Below, one piece after another: positions 1 through 5,355 of a stretch of DNA of 5,355 bases. This DNA is from Endozoicomonas sp031844845 (GTDB lineage: Bacteria; Pseudomonadota; Gammaproteobacteria; Pseudomonadales; Endozoicomonadaceae). The notes under the pieces are model-generated. The model made no database searches and was not told where the DNA came from. It saw only the letters and a program-made list of their open reading frames with translations. The first letter of the stretch is position 1. Each line of letters begins with the position of its first letter. The stretch is taken from positions 1 to 5,355 of the forward strand of contig NZ_JAVRMB020000028.1 in assembly GCF_031844845.1 (NCBI RefSeq), written 5' to 3'. The position numbers were made by a program, and so were the translations under genes.

Positions 1-1107
1 CGGGAAGGTCAGAGCCTTGAGCTGCTGGGCAAAGTGGGTGAAGGTAAATTACCCACCAAAGTACCGGTCGCCCACAGTTGTGCCCTTGGCAAAGTGCTGG
101 AAGAGGGTGCTGCCGGATTTGGCTGGGGAACGCCTAAAGAAGAGCTCAAAGACCCACACATCAAGATTGGTCGCGGTATTGCCACCATGCAACAGAAGTC
201 GGGTATTCCCGATATTGATCAGGCCAACGCCTGGATCAAACTGGCTTCTGACGGCACATTGATTGTTCACTCGGGTGGTGCAGATATCGGTACCGGTCTG
301 GATACCGTGGTGGCCAAACTGACCGCTGAAGTGCTTTGTACCGAACTGTCTGATATCCATGTTATTTCCGGTGATACCGACCACTGTCTGTTTGATAAGG
401 GGGCTTATGCTTCCAGTGGTACCTGCTTCTCAGGCAATGCTGCTCGATTGGCAGCAGAGGATCTGCGCAGCAAGATTCTGAAGACTGCAGCTCATTTGCT
501 GGAAGAGTCTGAAGAAGAGCTGACTGTGGAAGTCCCCGGTGTGGTGCGTGGTAGCAAGGCCAGCATCAGCTTTGGTGACATTGCCCATTACGCCGAAAGT
601 GGTACCGGTTGTGGTCAGCTAATGGGGCAGGGCAGTTTCATTACCAGTGAGTTTGCCTTCCCTTACGGTGCCAACTTTGCCGAAGTGGCTGTTGATACCC
701 GTACTGGTAAGGTCTCCCTGCGTAAATTCCATGCACTGCTGGATTGCGGGACACCCATCAATCCGGAACTGGCCCTTGGGCAGATCTATGGTGCCAGCAT
801 GCGGGCCATTGGTCATACCCTGCAGGAAGCCATTCAATATGACGACAAGGGTCGAGTGGTGAATGCCAACTTTGCTGACTATGGTGCGCCGATGGTGGGT
901 GACCTGCCCGAAGACTTCCTGGCCGTGCTGGTGCCCAGCGATGATCCGGTGGGGCCATTTGGTGCCAAGTCGGTTTCAGAAATCAGTGTTAATGCGGCAG
1001 CGCCTGCTATTGCTTCTGCGATTCATGACGCTACTGGTGTGTGGGTCAGAGACTGGCATATTACGCCGGAGAAAATGCTGATGGCATTAAAGGAAAGCGT
1101 ACTCTAA
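1..1107 (+). CDS. Molybdenum hydroxylase, Mo-cofactor (xanthine dehydrogenase-type) subunit, C-terminal part
   Basis: The frame is open from base 1 to the TAA at 1105-1107, giving the last 368 residues. The 5' part lies outside the window, so no start is assigned. It matches the large, molybdopterin-cytosine-dinucleotide-binding subunit of the xanthine dehydrogenase family, which hydroxylates purines or related N-heterocycles in the cytoplasm. Visible marks are the glycine-rich loop GGADIGTGLDT (bases 274-306), the DKGAYASSGTCFSGNAA stretch (about 394-444) that contacts the cofactor, and GAKSVSE (961-981), whose Glu (979-981) aligns with the catalytic glutamate of the family, followed by an alanine-rich helix ending in DATGV. 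The loop has GTG where bovine-type enzymes have GQG, a form that recalls the selenium-linked XdhD/XdhA-like branch. The downstream nucleobase permease supports a purine substrate. Family confidence is high; exact substrate and subfamily are inference. Confidence 0.9.
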   Translation, partial: REGQSLELLGKVGEGKLPTKVPVAHSCALGKVLEEGAAGFGWGTPKEELKDPHIKIGRGIATMQQKSGIPDIDQANAWIKLASDGTLIVHSGGADIGTGLDTVVAKLTAEVLCTELSDIHVISGDTDHCLFDKGAYASSGTCFSGNAARLAAEDLRSKILKTAAHLLEESEEELTVEVPGVVRGSKASISFGDIAHYAESGTGCGQLMGQGSFITSEFAFPYGANFAEVAVDTRTGKVSLRKFHALLDCGTPINPELALGQIYGASMRAIGHTLQEAIQYDDKGRVVNANFADYGAPMVGDLPEDFLAVLVPSDDPVGPFGAKSVSEISVNAAAPAIASAIHDATGVWVRDWHITPEKMLMALKESVL

Positions 1108-1118
1108 CGGTAGTGATC

Positions 1119-1170
1119 GAAACCGCTCTCCCTTTCCGACGCAATTTAGGAAGATAGGAAGAGCGGTATC
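1119..1170 (+). terminator. Possible hairpin terminator after the molybdenum hydroxylase gene
   Basis: A perfect 8-bp inverted repeat, ACCGCTCT (1122-1129) and AGAGCGGT (1160-1167), starts 14 bases after the stop codon. It is extended outward by GA/TC after one A-A mismatch, and partly inward by CC/GG. The loop is about 30 bases, long for an intrinsic terminator, and contains a smaller TTCC/GGAA pairing. Downstream is ATTATTTG rather than a clean T run. It could be a weak terminator, an RNA-stabilising 3' hairpin or a chance repeat. Confidence 0.35.
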
Positions 1171-1216
1171 ATTATTTGAATCAACTATGCTTCACGATTT
1201 CTTTTGTTGGTTAATC

Positions 1217-1220
1217 AGGA
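1217..1220 (+). promoter_or_regulatory. Ribosome binding site that sets the start at 1228
   Basis: AGGA lies 7 bases before the ATG at 1228. The in-frame TTG codons at 1204 and 1207 have no comparable purine-rich stretch at the right distance, so ATG 1228 is preferred. Confidence 0.5.
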
Positions 1221-1227
1221 TATTTAC

Positions 1228-1626
1228 ATGGAATCAAAAGCAGTCGTAAGGCCTATCGGTATTTCGATATTAAAATATGGCGAAACTACGGGTTATTTGG
1301 ATTTGACAGAATCAGCCGTACTTTTTGACGGACGTAACGTTACCAGGAAACAGCATAAAACTATTGGTTCAATAATGGCTCATAAACAAGGGATAAAAAG
1401 ATTTGAAAATATAGAAAATAAATATAAACAGATGGATAAGTACTCTGTAGAGTGTTTGGAATCATTCATAAAAAAATATCTGGCATTTTGCCGGGAGAAG
1501 AGAGTTAGCGGTGCTGCTTTGTATAAAATAACACCTTATGTAGCTAGTATTTTGTGTGAGTTTAAATCAATGGGGAGTCGAGCAGGTAGTGATTCCTATT
1601 GGTATTATTTTAGACAGGGATTTTAA
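1228..1626 (+). CDS. Hypothetical protein, 132 aa, AT-rich
   Basis: I do not recognise this protein. It is small, lysine-rich and probably soluble: no signal peptide or membrane span is apparent. Residues 50-92 are strongly charged and look helical. The C-terminus is aromatic (YWYYF at 124-128). It has three separated cysteines (76, 88, 110) and no obvious metal, nucleotide or DNA-binding motif. Its base composition stands out: about 35% GC by hand count, against clearly over 50% in sampled lines of neighbouring genes, with many AAA, ATA and TAT codons. It sits between a purine hydroxylase and a nucleobase permease, with its own AT-rich flanks, so it was probably acquired separately. An uninterrupted 132-codon frame in AT-rich DNA plus an AGGA site argue it is a gene, but expression and function are unknown. 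Confidence 0.6.
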   Translation: MESKAVVRPIGISILKYGETTGYLDLTESAVLFDGRNVTRKQHKTIGSIMAHKQGIKRFENIENKYKQMDKYSVECLESFIKKYLAFCREKRVSGAALYKITPYVASILCEFKSMGSRAGSDSYWYYFRQGF

Positions 1627-1722
1627 TTTCATTTTTTTTACAACTGAATACCGAATTAAGGCACGACGAAATACTTTGTAACGTAACCATTTAATAAACC
1701 GTCATAACAATACAATTAAAGC

Positions 1723-1738
1723 CATAAGAATTCTTATG
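1723..1738. promoter_or_regulatory. Perfect 16-bp palindrome upstream of the permease (candidate operator)
   Basis: CATAAGAATTCTTATG is a perfect palindrome ending 21 bases before the permease ATG. It overlaps the expected leader or transcription start region: a possible -10 box TACAAT (1711-1716) lies just upstream, though no convincing -35 was found. A symmetric site here is what a dimeric repressor or activator of the permease would bind. Which regulator, if any, cannot be told from the window. Palindromes of this length are not expected often by chance, but AT-rich DNA raises the odds. Confidence 0.4.
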
Positions 1739-1759
1739 CTCTAAATCGGGGAAACAGCA

Positions 1760-3124
1760 ATGAAGTCGTTTTACGATATTGAAGATCGCCCTCCATTAGG
1801 AACATCACTTGTTCTTGCGCTTCAACATATGCTGGCCGCTTTTGGTGCCATCATTGCGGTTCCCCTGGTTGTGGGCGGAGTACTGGGGTTATCAGAAAGT
1901 ACCATGGTCAGTATTGTCAGTGCGGCACTGCTGGTTTCCGGGCTGGTGACCATGGTTCAGTGTCTTGGCCTTGGCCCGGTGGGTATTCGTATGCCCTGTG
2001 TGATGGGAACCAGCTTTACCTTTGTTGCCGTTGCGATTGCTATTGGTCAGGAGCATGGTCTTTCCGGCATTCTGGGTTCTGCCCTGGGTGGTTCGCTGGT
2101 GATGATTATTGGCAGCCAGTTTATGGGGCAGGTAAGAAAACTGTTTCCGCCCATTGTCTCTGGCACCGTGATTTTGATGATCGGGGTTTCCCTGGTGCCG
2201 GTGGGTACCGACTGGTTTGCCGGTGCGTTGCCGGGCAGTGCCGATTATGGCGCGCTGCCTCATTTGATGATTGGTCTGATCGTGGCGGTGGTGGTGATCA
2301 CGCTCAATCGCAAAGGGTCGGGATTGTTCAAAACCGGCGCCATTGTTATTGGTATGGCGGTGGGTTATTTGCTTAGTATGCTGATGGGTGATGTGGACTT
2401 TGCCCCTATCAGCCAGGCCGCCGCTATCCGGATTCCCCGCCTGTTGCCCGTGGAGCTGACGTTCCCTATCACCGGTGTGATCAGCATGGGCATTATTTAC
2501 CTGGTGACCATTATGGAATCCACCGGGGACTTTCTGGCATTGAGTGAAGTCAGCCATTGCAAACTCACTGGTAAACGGCTGTCCCGGGGGATTCTCTGTG
2601 ATGGTATCGGCAGTGCCCTGGCATCGTTGTTTGGTACTACACCGTTTTCGTCGTTCAGTCAGAACGTAGGCATCGTAGCCATTACCGGTGTTGCCAGTCG
2701 CTTTGTGGTTGCCATGACCGGTGGCCTGCTGATGATAGCCGGATTCTTTCCAAAACTGGCGGCGCTGATTATCACCGTACCGCAACCCGTACTGGGTGGT
2801 GCCAGTATCGTGATGTTCGGCATGATTATCGCCGCTGGCGTAAAAATGCTCTCCCGGATCGATTTAGATGAGCGGAACAGCATTATTGTCGGTGTCAGTA
2901 TCACGGCCGGTCTGGCGGTGACTACCCGTCCGGATATTCTTGAGTATCTTCCTTCATTCTTCCAGGTCAGCCTTTCTTCAGGCATTGCTACCGCTGCACT
3001 GGTGGCTGTGATGCTCAACCAGCTGTTCGGGCACGAGGCAACTGATAGTGACATGGACGATGAGACTGAAGAAGAAGTCATCACCACAAAAGCACAACCT
3101 TTAAATACGGGATTGGTTTCCTGA
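1760..3124 (+). CDS. NCS2/NAT-family nucleobase permease, probably xanthine or related purine
   Basis: This 454-residue inner-membrane protein should import a nucleobase with H+ or Na+. The whole length is hydrophobic, consistent with the family's 14 membrane segments, and ends in an acidic cytoplasmic tail (about 425-454). Family marks are His23 in LQH of the first segment, Glu253 in MESTGD, Asp281 in CDGIGS, and the NAT signature QNVGIVAITG at 301-310 followed by VASR. These align with XanQ residues His31, Glu272, Asp304 and Gln324-Asn325. The signature ends in TG as in XanQ and XanP, not TR as in the urate carrier UacT, which favours xanthine. Ser85 stands at the XanQ Asn93 position, which affects xanthine/urate choice. 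Uracil or urate transport remains possible. GGGGA at 1748-1752 is 7 bases before the ATG. The upstream molybdenum hydroxylase supports a purine role. Confidence 0.9.
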   Translation: MKSFYDIEDRPPLGTSLVLALQHMLAAFGAIIAVPLVVGGVLGLSESTMVSIVSAALLVSGLVTMVQCLGLGPVGIRMPCVMGTSFTFVAVAIAIGQEHGLSGILGSALGGSLVMIIGSQFMGQVRKLFPPIVSGTVILMIGVSLVPVGTDWFAGALPGSADYGALPHLMIGLIVAVVVITLNRKGSGLFKTGAIVIGMAVGYLLSMLMGDVDFAPISQAAAIRIPRLLPVELTFPITGVISMGIIYLVTIMESTGDFLALSEVSHCKLTGKRLSRGILCDGIGSALASLFGTTPFSSFSQNVGIVAITGVASRFVVAMTGGLLMIAGFFPKLAALIITVPQPVLGGASIVMFGMIIAAGVKMLSRIDLDERNSIIVGVSITAGLAVTTRPDILEYLPSFFQVSLSSGIATAALVAVMLNQLFGHEATDSDMDDETEEEVITTKAQPLNTGLVS

Positions 3125-3159
3125 CATTGATGTAGACGTACGCTTCCCATGACATTGAT
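3122..3159 (+). repeat. Two copies of a 10-bp direct repeat at the permease stop
   Basis: TGACATTGAT occurs at 3122-3131, where its first three bases are the permease stop codon, and again at 3150-3159, start-to-start spacing 28 bp. No hairpin terminator is evident in this 91-bp gap, so read-through into the flavoprotein gene is plausible. The repeat may be chance or a binding site for a factor contacting successive turns of the helix. Confidence 0.35.
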
Positions 3160-3203
3160 CAGTGCTGGCTGAAAATGCTCTGGTATGGTGGGAAGTGTTC
3201 AGT

Positions 3204-3210
3204 AAAGGAG
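3204..3210 (+). promoter_or_regulatory. Strong ribosome binding site that sets the start at 3216
   Basis: AAAGGAG sits 5 bases before the ATG at 3216. It decides against the in-frame GTG at 3162, which would add 18 residues unlike the family and has no comparable site. Confidence 0.8.
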
Positions 3211-3215
3211 TTGTT

Positions 3216-4883
3216 ATGAATACCCTGGATATGACCCAACCCACCGGACGTTCTCCGGTACAGGGTACTGGTCCGGTTGCTGCCCGCAAGCCGGTTTATC
3301 AGAACTCATTACCGCCGTGCAATCACAGCTGTCCGGCGGGCAATGATATCCAGAGTGCACTGGCACTGGCCCAGGAGGGACGCTTTGAAGAAGCCTGGCG
3401 TACCTTTATGGCCAATAATCCATTACCAGCGACTCACGGGCGAATTTGCTATCACCCTTGTGAAGATGGTTGCAGTCGCGTCCAGGTAGACGACGGTGTA
3501 AGTATTCATTCCATTGAGCGTTACCTGGGTGATATGGCCATTGAGCAGAACTGGCTTATGCCATTGCCTCCGGTAGAGACTGGTAAGAAAGTACTGGTGG
3601 TGGGGGCCGGACCTTCTGGTCTGACGGCGGCGTATCATCTGCGTTTGCAGGGCCATACCGTTGAAATCCGTGATGCGGCACCCATTGCCGGCGGCATGAT
3701 GCAGTTTGGTATCCCGGCTTATCGTTTGCCAGGGGATGTGCTGGCGGCAGAAATTGCCCGAATTGAATCCATGGGCATCGTTATTACCCTGAATCATCGG
3801 GTAGAAGATCTGATGATGGAAAAAAGAGACGGTGGCTTTGATGCGGTTTATCTGGCCATTGGTGCTCATATCGGCAAGCAGGTGGATATTCCTGCCAGGG
3901 ATGCCGGCAAGGTTTTGGATGCCGTGAGCTTCCTCCGTGAAACCGGTCTGGGGGAAAAACCAGTACTGGGTCGTCGTGTTGCTATATGCGGCGGTGGTAA
4001 TACCGCCATGGATACCGCACGGACGGCAAAACGAATGGGCGTGGATGAAGCCATGATCATCTACCGGCGTGACCGTGATCATATGCCAGCCCACAGTTTT
4101 GAAGCCGATGAGGCGGAAGCGGAAGGCGTAAATATTCACTGGTTACGCACTATTCAGAACATTGAAGGCAGTGAATATCAGGTTGAAATTATGGAGATTG
4201 GTGACGATGGTCGTCCGACTCCAACCGGCCGCTATGAAACACTGCAGGTAGACTCCCTGATTCTGGCCCTGGGTCAGGACGTGGAGCGGAGCATGCTGGA
4301 CACCGTGCCGGGTCTTGAGCTGGACCGCTGGGGTTCCTCTGTGACCGTTGATGAAAAAATGATGACCGGCTGTGAGGGTATTTTTGCCGGTGGTGATATG
4401 GTGCCTTCCGATCGCACCGCCACCATTGCCGTTGGTCATGGCAAGAAAGCTGCCCGAAATATGAATGCCTGGTTGAAAGCTGAGCGGCTTAATGAAAAGA
4501 CCGCGCCCATCATGGTCAACTTTGAAGGCCTGCATTTATGGTATCGCACTCAGGCTGATCGTCAGCATGAGGATGCCCTGTCTCCGGAACAGCGAAATGA
4601 TTTCAGCGAAGTGGTGCATGGGCTGAGTGAAGTCCAGATTCGTTTCGAGGCCAGTCGCTGTTTCTCCTGTGGTAACTGTTTTGAATGTGATGGCTGTTTT
4701 GGTGCCTGCCCGGAAGGGGCGATTACCAAACTGGGTAAGGGGGAGGGCTATCAGGTCAATCATGACCTCTGTACCGGCTGCCTGGCCTGCTACCGACAAT
4801 GTCCAAGCCATGCCATTGAGATGCAGGCGGTTCAACAGGAAGTCTCTTTGCCAACAATGGCTGTTCGTATGGAGGTACGGTGA
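3216..4883 (+). CDS. GltD-like FAD/NAD(P)H oxidoreductase with C-terminal double [4Fe-4S] ferredoxin domain
   Basis: This 555-residue cytoplasmic protein has the plan of glutamate synthase small-subunit-like electron-transfer flavoproteins. Cys35, 39, 78, 82 and 86 form the N-terminal iron-sulfur region (CNHSC, then CYHPCEDGC). An FAD-binding GAGPSG lies at 130-135. The NAD(P)H-binding fold carries GGGNTAMD at 259-266 and YRRDRDHMPA after it. A second FAD contact, AGGDMV, lies near residue 390. The C-terminus has two cysteine clusters: 482, 485, 488, 491, 494, 498 and 519, 522, 525, 529, the last in the classic CxxCxxCxxxCP spacing. It would move electrons between NAD(P)(H) and ferredoxin or a partner enzyme. 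Its stop overlaps the start of the next gene, a pyruvate:ferredoxin oxidoreductase, making that the likely partner. True glutamate synthase small subunits usually lack the C-terminal ferredoxin part and pair with GltB, not seen here. Relatives include UacF/YgfT, AegA and KorC-type proteins; the exact role is inferred. Confidence 0.88.
   Translation: MNTLDMTQPTGRSPVQGTGPVAARKPVYQNSLPPCNHSCPAGNDIQSALALAQEGRFEEAWRTFMANNPLPATHGRICYHPCEDGCSRVQVDDGVSIHSIERYLGDMAIEQNWLMPLPPVETGKKVLVVGAGPSGLTAAYHLRLQGHTVEIRDAAPIAGGMMQFGIPAYRLPGDVLAAEIARIESMGIVITLNHRVEDLMMEKRDGGFDAVYLAIGAHIGKQVDIPARDAGKVLDAVSFLRETGLGEKPVLGRRVAICGGGNTAMDTARTAKRMGVDEAMIIYRRDRDHMPAHSFEADEAEAEGVNIHWLRTIQNIEGSEYQVEIMEIGDDGRPTPTGRYETLQVDSLILALGQDVERSMLDTVPGLELDRWGSSVTVDEKMMTGCEGIFAGGDMVPSDRTATIAVGHGKKAARNMNAWLKAERLNEKTAPIMVNFEGLHLWYRTQADRQHEDALSPEQRNDFSEVVHGLSEVQIRFEASRCFSCGNCFECDGCFGACPEGAITKLGKGEGYQVNHDLCTGCLACYRQCPSHAIEMQAVQQEVSLPTMAVRMEVR
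4871..4875 (+). promoter_or_regulatory. Ribosome binding site of the pyruvate:ferredoxin oxidoreductase gene, inside the upstream gene
   Basis: GGAGG lies 7 bases before the ATG at 4883, within the last codons of the flavoprotein gene. Together with the TGATG stop/start overlap it points to translational coupling of the two genes. Confidence 0.75.
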
Positions 4884-5355
4884 TGTCTGACCATAAGCAT
4901 ATTAAAGAACAACCTGTCCGTGTCACCATCGACGGTAATGAAGCCGCGGCTTATGTGGCTTACCGGACCAATGAAGTCTGTGCCATCTATCCTATAACTC
5001 CGTCGTCTAATATGGCGGAGCTGGCCGAGCAGTGGGCGGCGGAAGGGGTCAAAAACATCTGGGGTGGCAAGCCTCTTGTGGCGCAAATGCAGAGTGAAGC
5101 CGGTGCTGCCGGTGCGGTTCATGGCTCATTGCAAACCGGCGCCTTGACTACCACATTTACAGCATCTCAGGGTTTGATGCTGATGCTGCCTAATATGTAC
5201 AAGATTGCGGGGGAACTGACGTCTTCTGTAATCTACGTCGCAGCCCGTTCACTGGCTACTCAGGGGCTCTCAATTTTTGGTGACCATCAGGATGTGATGG
5301 CAGCCCGGACCACTGGTTATGCCATGCTGGCCGCCAGTTCGGTTCAGGAAGCCCA
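4883..5355 (+). CDS. nifJ: Pyruvate:ferredoxin (flavodoxin) oxidoreductase, N-terminal part
   Basis: The gene starts at ATG 4883, overlapping the previous stop, and runs off the window after 157 codons. Family members are about 1,170-1,200 residues, so only the pyrimidine-binding domain I is visible. The enzyme oxidatively decarboxylates pyruvate (or another 2-oxoacid) with CoA to acyl-CoA and CO2, using thiamine diphosphate and iron-sulfur clusters. Residues aligning with the Desulfovibrio africanus active site are Thr39 in YPITPSS (Thr31 there), Glu72 in MQSEAGAAGAVHG (Glu64, cofactor N1' contact) and Arg122 in AAR (Arg114, substrate contact). The SIFGDHQDVMAAR stretch at 130-142 is typical of the single-chain form. 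The coupled upstream flavoprotein suggests NAD(P)(H) as the final electron partner. Pyruvate is the most likely substrate, though the substrate cannot be proved from this part. Confidence 0.93.
   Translation, partial: MSDHKHIKEQPVRVTIDGNEAAAYVAYRTNEVCAIYPITPSSNMAELAEQWAAEGVKNIWGGKPLVAQMQSEAGAAGAVHGSLQTGALTTTFTASQGLMLMLPNMYKIAGELTSSVIYVAARSLATQGLSIFGDHQDVMAARTTGYAMLAASSVQEA

Noticed and set aside
1601..1652. GGTATT/AATACC inverted repeat with nearby T run (1632-1639) after the orphan gene as a terminator
   Set aside because: The stem is only 6 bp with a 40-base loop and the T run lies inside the loop, so it is not a credible intrinsic terminator.
1676..1716. TTGTAA with TACAAT as a sigma-70 promoter for the permease
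   Set aside because: The spacing between the boxes is 29 bases, too long; only the TACAAT box is kept as a weak hint.
1892..2785. 297-codon open frame on the - strand across the permease gene
   Set aside because: Its translation is rich in His, Asn, Gln and Gly with no domain, as expected for the antisense of a hydrophobic membrane protein gene; the + strand product is a clear family member.
3162..3215. Upstream GTG start for the flavoprotein, adding 18 residues
   Set aside because: The strong AAAGGAG site directly before ATG 3216 and the family-like N-terminus from there make the longer form unlikely.
3423..4139. 238-codon open frame on the - strand across the flavoprotein gene
   Set aside because: It overlaps a well-conserved oxidoreductase in the opposite strand and shows no recognisable protein features.
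3216..4883. Glutamate synthase small subunit (gltD) as the name for the flavoprotein
   Set aside because: No gltB partner is adjacent, the C-terminus carries a double ferredoxin domain, and the gene is coupled to PFOR.

Overview
The window looks like chromosomal DNA from a Gram-negative, facultatively anaerobic or metabolically versatile bacterium. A gammaproteobacterium of roughly 50-55% GC, perhaps a marine Oceanospirillales-type organism, fits the protein sequences best. This placement rests on general resemblance only and is low confidence. All real genes read on the + strand.

Layout. Bases 1-1107 hold the 3' end of a molybdenum hydroxylase (xanthine dehydrogenase family, Mo-cofactor subunit). 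A possible hairpin terminator follows. Bases 1108-1759 form an AT-rich island that carries one small unrecognised gene (1228-1626, about 35% GC by hand count) and an AT-rich leader with a perfect 16-bp palindrome just before the next gene. Bases 1760-3124 encode an NCS2/NAT nucleobase permease whose signature residues resemble xanthine permeases. After a 91-bp gap, 3216-4883 encodes a GltD-like FAD/NAD(P)H oxidoreductase with an N-terminal cysteine cluster and a C-terminal double ferredoxin domain. Its stop codon overlaps (TGATG) the start of a pyruvate:ferredoxin oxidoreductase (NifJ type), which runs off the window at 5355.

How the genes may work together. The hydroxylase and permease suggest uptake and oxidation of purines such as xanthine or hypoxanthine. 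The last two genes are translationally coupled and look like a redox pair: the flavoprotein could pass electrons between the 2-oxoacid oxidoreductase and NAD(P)(H) through its iron-sulfur centres, making a two-gene counterpart of a pyruvate:NADP+ oxidoreductase. GltD-like iron-sulfur flavoproteins (UacF/YgfT, AegA, YgfK) are also known beside purine-catabolic genes in enterobacteria, so the flavoprotein may link both halves of the window. No mobile element, CRISPR array, tRNA or rRNA was seen.
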